A stretch of DNA of 18,181 bases from Bacillota bacterium. Its GTDB lineage: Bacteria; Bacillota; Clostridia; Oscillospirales; Ethanoligenentaceae. Every line of letters starts with the position of its first letter. The first letter of the stretch is position 1. This document shows positions 1 to 6,527 of the stretch, piece by piece. The notes beneath the pieces are model-generated. The model saw only the letters and a program-made list of their open reading frames with translations, ran no database searches and was not told the origin of the DNA. Both the position numbers and the translations under genes were made by a program. Where the stretch lies: positions 1 to 18,181 of the forward strand of contig JAEWAU010000093.1 in the NCBI GenBank assembly GCA_023391535.1, read 5' to 3'.

Positions 1-22
1 GCGCTGCGGTTCCACGCAGCGC
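1..22 (-). terminator. Possible terminator hairpin after the ECF S-component gene
   Basis: A perfect 8-bp inverted repeat (positions 1-8 and 15-22, GCGCTGCG/CGCAGCGC, 6-base loop) lies 25 bases past the S-component stop codon. The T-run that would confirm a terminator would fall outside the window. The same bases could instead be the start of another gene: on the minus strand a GGAGG at 31..27 precedes a GTG codon at 15..13 by 11 bases, a rather long spacing. The two readings cannot be separated here. Confidence 0.35.
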
Positions 23-47
23 CCGGCCTCCGTTTGTTCGGCAATTT

Positions 48-755
48 TTATGCGCGCGGCCCCGTTAGCCCGTATTTATCCCGCACACGGGTTAAAACAC
101 GCAGCCACGGCTTGGCGATGAGCAGCAAAAAGACGACGGTGGCCACGGCGTGCGTGAGGTCGAAATAGAAACTCGCCGCGAACACGGGTATGGCCGAAAC
201 GAGGTTGAGGGGGCTGACATAGCCCAAAAGCTGCCATACGTCCATGATCCAGCCGTAAAAAAAGCAGGCCGCAAACCCGTAAACGCACAGGAAGGGCAGC
301 TTTTGCAGCAGCCCGCGCCGCGCGAGCGCGCCGGCGGCAAGCCCCATCAGGCCCCATGCAAACATCTGCCACGGCGTAAACGGCCCCTGGCCGAAAAAAA
401 AGTTCGAAACAAGCGCCGCCGTGGCGCCCGTGGCAAAGCCGGCCTGAGGCCCAAGCGCCACGCCCGCAAGAATCACGATGGCGGAAACCGGCTTGACGTA
501 GGGGAACGGAGCGAACGCCACGCGGCCGATAGCCGCCACGGCGGAGAGCACCGCGATGGGCACGAGCTCACGCGCCTGCGGGCGCCGCTTTTCAAACGAC
601 GCGTACAAAACCGCGAGCATGAGGGCCACGAAAGCAAAGCACAAAAACGCGGGGCTGACGTTGCGGACGAACACCGCCAGAAGCAGGATTCCGACAAGGC
701 CCGCGAACGCGGCGGCCTGCACGGCCGAGGAACGCCGGAACGGCGGAATTTTCAC
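48..755 (-). CDS. ECF transporter S component, CbrT-like (substrate-binding membrane subunit)
   Basis: This is a hydrophobic 235-residue protein with about six membrane segments, predicted to be the substrate-capturing subunit of an energy-coupling factor (ECF) vitamin importer. The central signature at residues 117-136 (SNFFFGQGP, then TPWQMFAWG), preceded by a proline/lysine-containing FPYVKP segment near residue 84, matches the S-component family that includes CbrT. That family has been linked to cobalamin, but I cannot prove the substrate here. I chose the GTG start at 755 because it overlaps the stop of the upstream ATPase gene as GTGA, a typical translational-coupling arrangement; a longer open frame to 998 would bury it in the ATPase gene. 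The neighbouring double ATPase supplies the energising subunits. A T component is not seen in the window and may lie beyond position 1. No B12 riboswitch is visible upstream. Confidence 0.8.
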   Translation of the reverse strand: MKIPPFRRSSAVQAAAFAGLVGILLLAVFVRNVSPAFLCFAFVALMLAVLYASFEKRRPQARELVPIAVLSAVAAIGRVAFAPFPYVKPVSAIVILAGVALGPQAGFATGATAALVSNFFFGQGPFTPWQMFAWGLMGLAAGALARRGLLQKLPFLCVYGFAACFFYGWIMDVWQLLGYVSPLNLVSAIPVFAASFYFDLTHAVATVVFLLLIAKPWLRVLTRVRDKYGLTGPRA

Positions 756-2368
756 GCGTCGGCCCCGCTTTCCAGACCGCACAGGCGCCGTACGTCCTCG
801 CAGGTGACGGCGCCGGGGAATACGTCGCGTGCTATGCGGTTGGCCGCGGTGGTGTAAAAGAAATTGCCGGCGAAAAAAGAGCGCGCGTCGCCGCTGCAGG
901 CGGTGGCGCCGTCGAACAGCAGCAGGCAGCGATCGGCATGGCGCGCCGCAAACTCCACGTCGTGCGTGCTCACCACAACGCACACGCCCTGCCCGCACAG
1001 CTCCCGCAAAAGCCGCGCCAGCCCGTCCTTGGAAAGGGCGTCCAGGCCTTTCGTCGGCTCGTCGAGCAGCAGTAGGCGCGGCTCGCTTTGCAGCACGCGC
1101 GCGAGCGCCGCGCGCTGCTGCTCGCCGCCGCTAAGGTCGTAAGGGTGACGGTCGAGCAGGCCGGAAAGCCCGAAGCGCTCGGCGTCGGCCTGCGCGCGCG
1201 CGCCGAGCTCCGCACGCAGCGTGTCGTGCAAAAACACGGCTTTCGGGTTCTGCGGCAGCAATGCGGCCGGCCTGCCGGCTTCCACGCGGCCGGCAAGCGG
1301 GCGCAGCAGGCCGGCGGCCAGGCGCAGCAGTGTGGATTTTCCGCTGCCGTTCCCGCCCAAAACGCAGAGCAGTTCCCCGTATTCCGCCCGCATGGAAAAG
1401 TTCGCGAGCACGTCCGGCGCGTCCTTTTCATAGCGGAACGTTACATCCCGGAACGAAAGCGCGGGTGTTCCGAACGTTTTCTTCGCGGGAGCTTCGCCCG
1501 CCTGCTCCGGCGGCTGTATAAGCTGCGGACGGCTTTTTACAAGCGATTGCAAGCGCTCGCGCCCTTCCCTCACCGTAATAGGGCAGGGGGCGCTGCCGGA
1601 AGAGCGCGCAAAAATCCGCGCCGGAGCGGGCAGGCAACGCAAATACGCTCCGTCCCCGCTTTGCAAAAGAAGCGAGGGCAGCTCGCGCGGCGCGGCGGCG
1701 GCTTTCACCGCTCCGTTTTCCATGAGGACGGCCAGATTTGCCGCGGGCAGCGCTTCGTCGAGCCGGTGCTCCGAAAGCAGCACCGTTACGCCCAGCTCGC
1801 GGTTGAGCCGCCGGAGCATCTCGATGAATTCCCGCGCGGCGATGGGGTCGAGCTGAGCCGTGGGTTCGTCGAGCAGCAGCAGACGCGGCTGCATCGCAAG
1901 CACCGAGGCCAGGTTCAGAAGCTGCTTCTGCCCGCCGGAAAGCGTCTCCGTCTTTTTGTGGAACCACGGTTCGATGCCGAAAAAGCCGGCCATTTCAGCC
2001 ACGCGCCGGCGGATGACGCCGCTGGGAAGCCCCAGATTTTCCAGCCCGAAGGCCAGCTCCTGCCATACGGTTTCGGTTACGATCTGGCTGTCCGGATTCT
2101 GCATCACAAGGCCGATCTCTGAGACGCTCTGCGCGGAGGAGGAAAAAAGCTCCTGCCCGCGGAAAAGGACCCGCCCGCTGCGCACGCCAACCGGGGCAAG
2201 CTCCCGCTTCAGATGGCGCAAAAGCGTGGTTTTGCCGCTTCCCGAAGGGCCGAACAGCACGCAGAAATCGCCCTCCCGGAGCGAGAGCTCCACCCCGCGC
2301 AGCGCGTCCGTTTCGGAAAGAGCGTAGCGGAAGCGAAGCTTTTCAATCTGGACGAGCGTAAACGGCAC
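752..2368 (-). CDS. ECF transporter ATPase with two fused ABC domains (CbrU/YkoD-like)
   Basis: This 538-residue cytoplasmic protein carries two complete ABC ATPase domains. Domain 1 has Walker A at 40-48 (GPSGSGKTT), Q90, the signature LSGGQ at 143-147, Walker B ending at D167-E168, and switch His201. Domain 2 has Walker A at 338-346 (GGNGSGKST), a Q-loop QNP near 373, LSGGE at 412-416, Walker B ending at D436-E437, and His469. A linker of about 60 residues joins them. The C-terminal tail (FFYTTAANRIARDVFPGAVT, residues 503-522) resembles the tail of CbrU-type ECF ATPases. It should energise the adjacent S component. The start is uncertain. The GTG at 2368 is the only conventional in-frame start nearby, but its ribosome-binding sequence GGGAGG runs directly into it, so an atypical start a few codons later is possible. 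The gene begins 23 bases after lexA stops, so it probably shares lexA's transcript. Confidence 0.9.
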   Translation of the reverse strand: MPFTLVQIEKLRFRYALSETDALRGVELSLREGDFCVLFGPSGSGKTTLLRHLKRELAPVGVRSGRVLFRGQELFSSSAQSVSEIGLVMQNPDSQIVTETVWQELAFGLENLGLPSGVIRRRVAEMAGFFGIEPWFHKKTETLSGGQKQLLNLASVLAMQPRLLLLDEPTAQLDPIAAREFIEMLRRLNRELGVTVLLSEHRLDEALPAANLAVLMENGAVKAAAAPRELPSLLLQSGDGAYLRCLPAPARIFARSSGSAPCPITVREGRERLQSLVKSRPQLIQPPEQAGEAPAKKTFGTPALSFRDVTFRYEKDAPDVLANFSMRAEYGELLCVLGGNGSGKSTLLRLAAGLLRPLAGRVEAGRPAALLPQNPKAVFLHDTLRAELGARAQADAERFGLSGLLDRHPYDLSGGEQQRAALARVLQSEPRLLLLDEPTKGLDALSKDGLARLLRELCGQGVCVVVSTHDVEFAARHADRCLLLFDGATACSGDARSFFAGNFFYTTAANRIARDVFPGAVTCEDVRRLCGLESGADA

Positions 2369-2391
2369 CTCCCAAGACGTTCCGCGGCGCG

Positions 2392-3003
2392 TCAGCGCAG
2401 GCGCGGGGAAACGGAATAATAGCGGATGCTGGCGAGCACGCGCCCGAGAATCTGCACATCGGGCGCGAGAATGGGTTCATAGGCCGGATTCTGCGGCTGC
2501 AGGCGGATATGCCCTTTTTCGTAGTACACGGTTTTCACGGTGGCCTCGCCGTCGAGCATCGCCACCGCGATCACGCCGTTTTCCACCTCCGGAGCGCGCT
2601 TGACAATCACGACATCGCCGTTGAAGATGCCAGCGCCCACCATGGAATCGCCCTTCACGGTGAGAGCGAAGAGCTCGCCGCTTTCGCCGAAACGGGGCAG
2701 GTAGGAGACGTACCCTTCCAGATTTTCCACGGCCGTGATAGGCTGCCCGGCCGCGACACGGCCGATGACGGGCACCATCACGCCCTCGAAGGCGGATTCG
2801 CGCAGCGCGGTGGGCACATAGCGCCCGCCGAGGTTTTCGAGCTTTCCGTCCTGCACGAGCTGCTGGAGCTGCCGGTGGATGTTCGATTTGGCGTTGAGCC
2901 GAAGATAGGCCGCGATATCCCCGATGGAGGGGGAATATCCGTTCTTTTTATATTCGCTTTCGATAAAGGCGTAAATGCGTTCCCGCTGGTTGGGGCGCGC
3001 CAT
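2392..3003 (-). CDS. lexA: LexA SOS-response repressor (self-cleaving, S24 family)
   Basis: This 203-residue protein has normal LexA length. The N-terminal winged-helix DNA-binding domain spans about residues 1-65. The C-terminal S24 peptidase/dimerisation domain has the Ala85-Gly86 cleavage site (VAAGQ), the nucleophile Ser120 in KGDSM, and the general base Lys157 in EATVK. The 37-residue Ser-Lys spacing equals that of E. coli LexA. RecA-stimulated autocleavage should therefore be intact, releasing SOS genes after DNA damage. I used the ATG at 3003. A TTG two codons upstream (3009) sits closer to the AAAGGA ribosome-binding sequence and is a real alternative. The open frame continues to 3321, but that extension has no family support. 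A promoter and a near-palindromic candidate LexA operator lie about 200 bases upstream, consistent with autoregulation. Confidence 0.95.
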   Translation of the reverse strand: MARPNQRERIYAFIESEYKKNGYSPSIGDIAAYLRLNAKSNIHRQLQQLVQDGKLENLGGRYVPTALRESAFEGVMVPVIGRVAAGQPITAVENLEGYVSYLPRFGESGELFALTVKGDSMVGAGIFNGDVVIVKRAPEVENGVIAVAMLDGEATVKTVYYEKGHIRLQPQNPAYEPILAPDVQILGRVLASIRYYSVSPRLR

Positions 3004-3198
3004 AAGCAACGACCGTCCTTTCCCGGGCCAAAAGGCAGAATTTTTGCTTCGGTGTGCCGGAAAGCCCGCACGGCTTCCCGGCGCCCCGGGCACCTCCTTG
3101 CCGCCGGTGCAGCAAGCGGGGCCGGGGAAAAATGTATGAGTTTCCAGTTTGGATCGAGACGGAAGAAGTTTTGCACTTCCCGCCGGAGGCGGAAAAAA

Positions 3199-3212
3199 CG
3201 AAAACAGGTTCG
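3199..3212. promoter_or_regulatory. Candidate LexA operator (SOS box) in the lexA leader
   Basis: The plus strand reads CGAAAACAGGTTCG. The symmetric Firmicute LexA site is GAAC-N4-GTTC, and this differs from it at one base in the left half. It lies about 18-30 bases downstream of the expected transcription start of the lexA promoter, a usual place for an autoregulatory site. The single imperfect match makes this tentative. Confidence 0.4.
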
Positions 3213-3236
3213 GTTCATCGCAAATTGGGTTTCTAT

Positions 3237-3266
3237 AGTATACCATGCCGCGCCGGGTTCGCGCAA
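3237..3266 (-). promoter_or_regulatory. lexA promoter (sigma-A type, extended -10)
   Basis: On the minus strand a -35 TTGCGC (3266..3261) and a -10 TATACT (3242..3237) are separated by 18 bases. A TGG directly before the -10 makes it an extended -10 element. Transcription would start near 3230 and read into lexA and probably the ECF genes behind it. Confidence 0.65.
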
Positions 3267-3391
3267 GGCGGGCCTTGAGAAGAGGAGATTTCCGCCTGTT
3301 TTCCGATAAAATGATGAACAAACATCCGCATCTAACCGAAGGCGCAAAGCGTTCGGCGCGGTGTTCATCTGCATCGACGCAAAACGGGACT

Positions 3392-4147
3392 TCAAAGGTT
3401 CAGCAGAAGCCCCACGGGGCAGTGGTCGCTGCCCTCAACATCCGCGAAGATCAGGGTGTCCTCCACCCGCGGGGCCAGGCGGTTCGAAACGAGGAAGTAA
3501 TCGATGCGCCATCCCGCGTTGTGCTCCCGCGCGTGGAACATATAGCTCCACCAGGTGTAGGCGCCCGTTTTCTCCGGGTACAGCGCGCGGAAGGTATCCA
3601 CAAAGCCCGCGTGGAGCAGCTCCGTCATTTTCTGCCGTTCCTCCGGTGAAAATCCCGCGTTGCCGACGTTCTGCTTCGGGTTTTTGAGGTCGATTTCCTC
3701 GTGGGCCACGTTCATATCCCCGCAGATCACCACGGGCTTGCGCGCGTCCAAACCCTGCACATAGCTGCGGAAGGCCTCCTCCCACTCCATGCGGTAGGAG
3801 AGCCGCACGAGCCCGCGCTGGGAATTGGGCGTGTAGACGTTCACAAGAAAAAACGGCTCGAATTCGAGCGTGACGGCGCGCCCTTCGCCGGTGTGCTCGG
3901 GGAAGCCGATATCGTAGCTCACCGAAAGCGGCTTTTGGCGCGTGAATACCGCCGTGCCGGAATAGCCCTTCTTTTCGGCGCTGTTCCAGTAGGATTCGTA
4001 GCCGTCGAAGGCGACGTCCGCCTGCCCGGGCTGCATTTTGGTCTCCTGCAAGCAGAAGACGTCCGCCGCCGCGTGCGCGAAGAAATCCGGAAAGCCCTTG
4101 TTCAGGCAGGCCCGCAGGCCGTTGACGTTCCAGGAAATCAGCTTCAT
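3392..4147 (-). CDS. exoA: Exodeoxyribonuclease III / AP endonuclease (ExoA/Xth)
   Basis: This 251-residue protein of the endonuclease/exonuclease/phosphatase fold has normal length for ExoA. It cuts DNA at abasic sites and removes blocked 3' ends in base-excision repair. The active-site residues are all visible: Asn7 (SWNVNG), metal-binding Glu35 (LQETK), Tyr105 (VYTPN), Asp144 and Asn146 (CGDMNV), Asp216 (RIDYF), and the C-terminal Asp241-His242 pair (GSDHCP). It begins with ATG overlapping the stop of the upstream acetyltransferase as ATGA, so the two are translationally coupled. It lies next to lexA on the same strand, but a 388-base gap with its own promoter separates them. I see no good SOS box in front of the acetyltransferase-exoA unit. 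Confidence 0.96.
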   Translation of the reverse strand: MKLISWNVNGLRACLNKGFPDFFAHAAADVFCLQETKMQPGQADVAFDGYESYWNSAEKKGYSGTAVFTRQKPLSVSYDIGFPEHTGEGRAVTLEFEPFFLVNVYTPNSQRGLVRLSYRMEWEEAFRSYVQGLDARKPVVICGDMNVAHEEIDLKNPKQNVGNAGFSPEERQKMTELLHAGFVDTFRALYPEKTGAYTWWSYMFHAREHNAGWRIDYFLVSNRLAPRVEDTLIFADVEGSDHCPVGLLLNL

Positions 4148-4713
4148 ATCCGCCCTCCGTCCGCGCCGCGCGGCAGCCCGGCGATGGGGATCACCGGCTC
4201 AGGGTTCGCGGCGTGCGCACCCAGCAGCTTTTCCATCCAGATCATGTCGTACCATGTGCCGAACTTATATCCGCACTGCGTGAAGCGTGCGGCCCGCCGG
4301 TACCCCAGGCGTTCGTGGAACCGTTCGCTCGCGTTTGTGAGATGCGTGTCCGGCCGCGCGGCGTAGGAGATGCAGGCGTTGAGGTTGAGAATGTGCTGGC
4401 GCCGCAGCGTATCCTCAAGCGCATGGTAGAGCTGTGTTCCAAGGCCCTGCCCACGGCAGTCCGTCCGCAGGTAGATGCTCGTTTCCACCGCCCAGTCGTA
4501 GGCGGCGCGCCCTTTAAACGGCGAGGCGTACGCGTACCCGACGATTTCGCCCTCCCGCACGGCGGCCAGATAGGGGTACTTTTGCAGCGTTGTGCGGATG
4601 CGCCGCGCAAACTCCCCGGCGGAGGGAACGTCGTATTCGAACGTGACGGCGGTATCGGTCACATACGGCGCGTAGATGCGCAGGAGCGCTTCCGCGTCGC
4701 TTTCCGCCGCCAT
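4144..4713 (-). CDS. GNAT family N-acetyltransferase, phosphinothricin-acetyltransferase-like
   Basis: This 189-residue protein resembles the PAT/MnaT branch of GNAT enzymes, which move an acetyl group from acetyl-CoA to the amino group of methionine-like amino acids or phosphinothricin. Visible features are the N-terminal RIYAPYV-TAVTFEYDVPS block (12-31), the acetyl-CoA loop RGQGLG (87-92), and the C-terminal ERLGYRRAARFTQCGYKFGTWYD region (134-156), which is typical of the family. The last 25 or so residues (after WMEKLLG) are a proline/glycine-rich extension. The ATG at 4713 is the first conventional start after an in-frame stop, yet the family usually has three or four more residues (IRxA). 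An unusual ATC start two codons upstream is conceivable, and no strong ribosome-binding site is seen. The gene is first of a two-gene unit with exoA. The true substrate is unknown. Confidence 0.87.
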   Translation of the reverse strand: MAAESDAEALLRIYAPYVTDTAVTFEYDVPSAGEFARRIRTTLQKYPYLAAVREGEIVGYAYASPFKGRAAYDWAVETSIYLRTDCRGQGLGTQLYHALEDTLRRQHILNLNACISYAARPDTHLTNASERFHERLGYRRAARFTQCGYKFGTWYDMIWMEKLLGAHAANPEPVIPIAGLPRGADGGRI

Positions 4714-4775
4714 GCGGATGCTGCAGGAACTTTCCGTATCCGGGTCACCCGTCTTTCGGCAAAGAATTCAGGCAC

Positions 4776-4804
4776 AGTATAGCAAAAAAAGGCGCAAAAC
4801 ACAA
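4776..4804 (-). promoter_or_regulatory. Promoter for the acetyltransferase-exoA unit
   Basis: On the minus strand TTGTGT (4804..4799) and TATACT (4781..4776) are separated by exactly 17 bases. The start of transcription would be near 4769, leaving a leader of about 55 bases. Confidence 0.65.
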
Positions 4805-4813
4805 GGCATGCGT

Positions 4814-4842
4814 TTGACCGCGCCGGTACGCCATGGTACAAT
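4814..4842 (+). promoter_or_regulatory. Promoter for the hydratase-like gene
   Basis: TTGACC (4814-4819) and TACAAT (4837-4842) are separated by exactly 17 bases, a strong sigma-A match. Its -35 lies only 9 bases from the -35 of the divergent promoter at 4776-4804, so the two are back to back. The predicted start near 4849 lies downstream of an in-frame ATG at 4841, which supports the later start at 4892. Confidence 0.7.
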
Positions 4843-4891
4843 GAGCGCAAAGGCGCCGCGCGGAAAACCGGCGCCGCGGGAGGCGGATTTT

Positions 4892-5686
4892 ATGACGGAG
4901 GAACAGATCGAGAGGCAAGCGCGCGCGTGGCTTGCGGCGAAGCGCGGCAAAACGGAGGCGCAGGGCCTGTGCGCCGCGTACCCCGGAGCGGACGCGGCCG
5001 ACGCCTACGCCGTGCAGGCCGCCGCGCAGCGGCTGGAGCTGGAAAGCGGGGAAAAGGCCGCGGGCTGGAAGATCGCGTTCACGACGGACGCAGTACGCAG
5101 CGCGTTCGGGCTGAGCGAGCCGGCGTTCGGCTATATGTTGGAATCGGACCTGCGCCCTTCCGGCTTTACACTGCCGGCGGACGGTGCCGAAGGGGCACTG
5201 CTCGAGCCGGAAATCGCGTTCCGGTTCGCGCGCGGCCTGGACGGCGCTTTCTCGGCCGCGGACGTGCCGGCCGCCGTGGAATGCGTCTGCCCCGCATACG
5301 AGCTTGTGCGCGGGCGGGTGCGAGGCAGCGGCTTTTGCCTGCCGGAAATGATCGCCGACAACGCATCGTTCGGCTTCGCCGTTCTTTCGGGCAAATGGAC
5401 GCCCGTTTCCGGCCCGGAGCTCGCGGATATTGCGGTTACGGTGCGGGAAGGCGAACGGGAGATTGCCTACGGAACGGGAGCCGGGGTGATGGGGAACCCC
5501 GCGAACGCGGTGGTTTGGTTGGTAAACCGCCTGCGCGCGGCGGGAAAACGGCTGCGTGCAGGCGATATCATTCTCTCGGGCTCGCTCACAAAGCAGATTA
5601 CGGTCAGGCCGGGGGGCGTTTATACCGCGGAATTTACAGGCCTCGGTAAGGCCAGCCTCGGCGAGGTGTGCCTCCGCGTGAAATAA
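4892..5686 (+). CDS. 2-keto-4-pentenoate hydratase-like protein (MhpD/FAH superfamily)
   Basis: This 264-residue protein matches MhpD-type hydratases in length and layout. These enzymes add water to 2-hydroxypenta-2,4-dienoate-like 2-keto acids, or in related members act as 4-oxalocrotonate decarboxylases. The predicted metal ligands are Glu105 and Glu107 (LEPEIAF) and Glu137 (AYEL). Other family blocks are GWKIAFT (58-64), FGYMLESD (79-86), ADNASFG (155-161), and GDIILSGSLT near the C terminus (224-233). The ATG at 4892 follows GGGAGG with an 8-base spacing. The gene stands alone: no ring-cleavage dioxygenase, aldolase or aldehyde dehydrogenase of an aromatic meta-cleavage pathway is beside it, so its physiological substrate is unclear and the specific name is provisional. 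Confidence 0.85.
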   Translation: MTEEQIERQARAWLAAKRGKTEAQGLCAAYPGADAADAYAVQAAAQRLELESGEKAAGWKIAFTTDAVRSAFGLSEPAFGYMLESDLRPSGFTLPADGAEGALLEPEIAFRFARGLDGAFSAADVPAAVECVCPAYELVRGRVRGSGFCLPEMIADNASFGFAVLSGKWTPVSGPELADIAVTVREGEREIAYGTGAGVMGNPANAVVWLVNRLRAAGKRLRAGDIILSGSLTKQITVRPGGVYTAEFTGLGKASLGEVCLRVK

Positions 5687-5707
5687 CCGCGCCCGCATTG
5701 CCGCCTC

Positions 5708-5755
5708 AAAAAACCTTGGGTGCCGCGCACGGATTTTCGCCCTTGCGCGGCACCC
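5708..5755. terminator. Convergent (bidirectional) terminator
   Basis: A perfect 12-bp stem (5718-5729 with 5744-5755, GGGTGCCGCGCA/TGCGCGGCACCC) has a 14-base loop. On the minus strand it is followed by AAGG and six T (5713..5708), a good terminator for the small gene at 5783-6037. In the plus direction only a short CTTTT follows, so it is weaker for the hydratase gene. Confidence 0.8.
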
Positions 5756-5782
5756 ACAGGCTTTTGAAGCCCCCGCGAGTTT

Positions 5783-6037
5783 TCAAGCACCGCTTTCCTG
5801 CCGCACGGCGCCTTCCAGATACCAGGTCATATCCTCGAGCCACAGATGCCGTTCGCGGCCGCCGATCTGCACGGTGTAGCGCAAACCTCTGCCGCCGGCC
5901 CGCGCGGAGAAATCGGGGCGGATGTCGAGCACGCGTTCGATGCTGTATTTGTGCCCGTCTCCCCAAAGAAAATGGCGCGGATACACTTTTCCGCCGGATG
6001 TGAAAATGCCTACGACGTTGACGGGGAACCATTCCAT
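5783..6037 (-). CDS. Small uncharacterised protein (84 residues)
   Basis: I do not recognise a named family. The ATG at 6037 follows GGGAGG with good spacing, and a promoter plus a downstream terminator frame the gene, so it is very probably real. The protein is soluble, has no signal peptide or membrane segment, and is rich in aromatic and charged residues. It looks like a small all-beta fold: a strand-like start (VNVVGIFTSGGKVYPRHFLW), the segment YSIERVLDIRP (31-41), then AGGRGLRYTVQIGGRERHLWLED. From memory I believe similar small proteins with a (Y)xxxRVLDxRxxxxxKAGGxGxRYTxxIxGRE pattern occur in many Clostridia, but I could not check this. No function is proposed. The leader is about 150 bases long. 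Confidence 0.82.
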   Translation of the reverse strand: MEWFPVNVVGIFTSGGKVYPRHFLWGDGHKYSIERVLDIRPDFSARAGGRGLRYTVQIGGRERHLWLEDMTWYLEGAVRQESGA

Positions 6038-6197
6038 AGCCTGCACCTCCCGGTAGGGCTTAAAAAGCAGATTGTTGTTTTTATGGAATATCGAAAGCAA
6101 GGATGCGCGCGGCGGACGGGCCGCGGAACAGCCTTTGCGGAAGCAGCTCGGAAACACGAAAAATAGGGAAATTTCAATAAAGGAATAACGTACCTTT

Positions 6198-6226
6198 ATT
6201 ATAGCCGGTGTTCCCGCAAAAGTAAA
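6198..6226 (-). promoter_or_regulatory. Promoter for the 84-residue protein gene
   Basis: On the minus strand TTTACT (6226..6221) and a perfect TATAAT (6203..6198) are separated by 17 bases. Transcription would start near 6191. Confidence 0.65.
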
Positions 6227-6283
6227 GAGGGCGGCGGGGGAGAAACAAAATATATTTTGCGGTTCCCGTTCGGAATATAATCG

Positions 6284-6310
6284 AAAAAACGGAATCAAAA
6301 AAACGGAATC
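6284..6310. repeat. Tandem 13/14-base direct repeat
   Basis: AAAAAACGGAATC at 6284-6296 is followed at once by AAAAAAACGGAATC at 6297-6310. The repeat lies directly downstream of a plus-strand TATAAT. It may be replication slippage or a paired protein site. Confidence 0.6.
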
Positions 6311-6481
6311 GTAGAGGAAAAGGGGCGCTTTGTACGGATTTTCGAGTGGAACCGGTGGAAAAAATCCGACGGACCCGGGGTGCGAAACTGCGCCTGCACA
6401 GGCGGCTTACGCTTAAAGGCCTGTATGCCCGCGAGCAGCTCGGGCGCATGTTCGGCGGCACAAAAACCCCGCCGGACGCGC

Positions 6482-6527
6482 AAAAAAACGCGGACCTTTT
6501 TCCCACACAGGAAAAGGGCCGCGTTTT
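6482..6527. terminator. Bidirectional terminator after the HD-domain gene
   Basis: A 12-base stem with one mismatch (6489-6500 with 6512-6523, CGCGG-CC-TTTT type) has an 11-base loop. On the minus strand seven T follow it (6488..6482), making a strong terminator for the HD-domain gene that ends at 6573. On the plus strand TTTT follows. Confidence 0.75.

Larger units (their letters stand above)
3004..3391. other. Intergenic region between exoA and lexA: long structured lexA leader
   Basis: This 388-base gap contains the lexA promoter (3237-3266), a candidate LexA operator (3199-3212) and a leader of roughly 225 bases. In the leader, 3059-3079 can form an 8-bp stem (GGGAAGCC/GGCTTTCC on the minus strand, one G-U pair, 5-base loop). 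Another part (3098-3117) can form CTTGC/GCAAG. No T-run follows either hairpin, so neither is a normal terminator. No credible coding sequence is seen on either strand, and no clear terminator follows exoA. Confidence 0.5.

Noticed and set aside
1088..2122. 344-residue open frame antisense to the ECF ATPase gene
   Set aside because: It lies fully inside a gene with two complete ABC domains on the other strand; composition shadow.
2369..3003. B12 riboswitch in front of the CbrT-like transporter genes
   Set aside because: The bases before the ATPase gene are lexA coding sequence, and no B12-box or cobalamin-riboswitch core is seen.
2392..3321. Longer LexA open frame starting about 100 residues upstream
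   Set aside because: The extension has no family match, lacks a ribosome binding site, and overlaps the promoter and candidate operator. The 203-residue form has standard LexA length.
6330..6416. Short TTG-started peptide frame of 28 residues after a GGAAAAGGGG sequence
   Set aside because: Low-complexity glycine/alanine-rich product, no homology I recognise, and a poor promoter. Likely chance.
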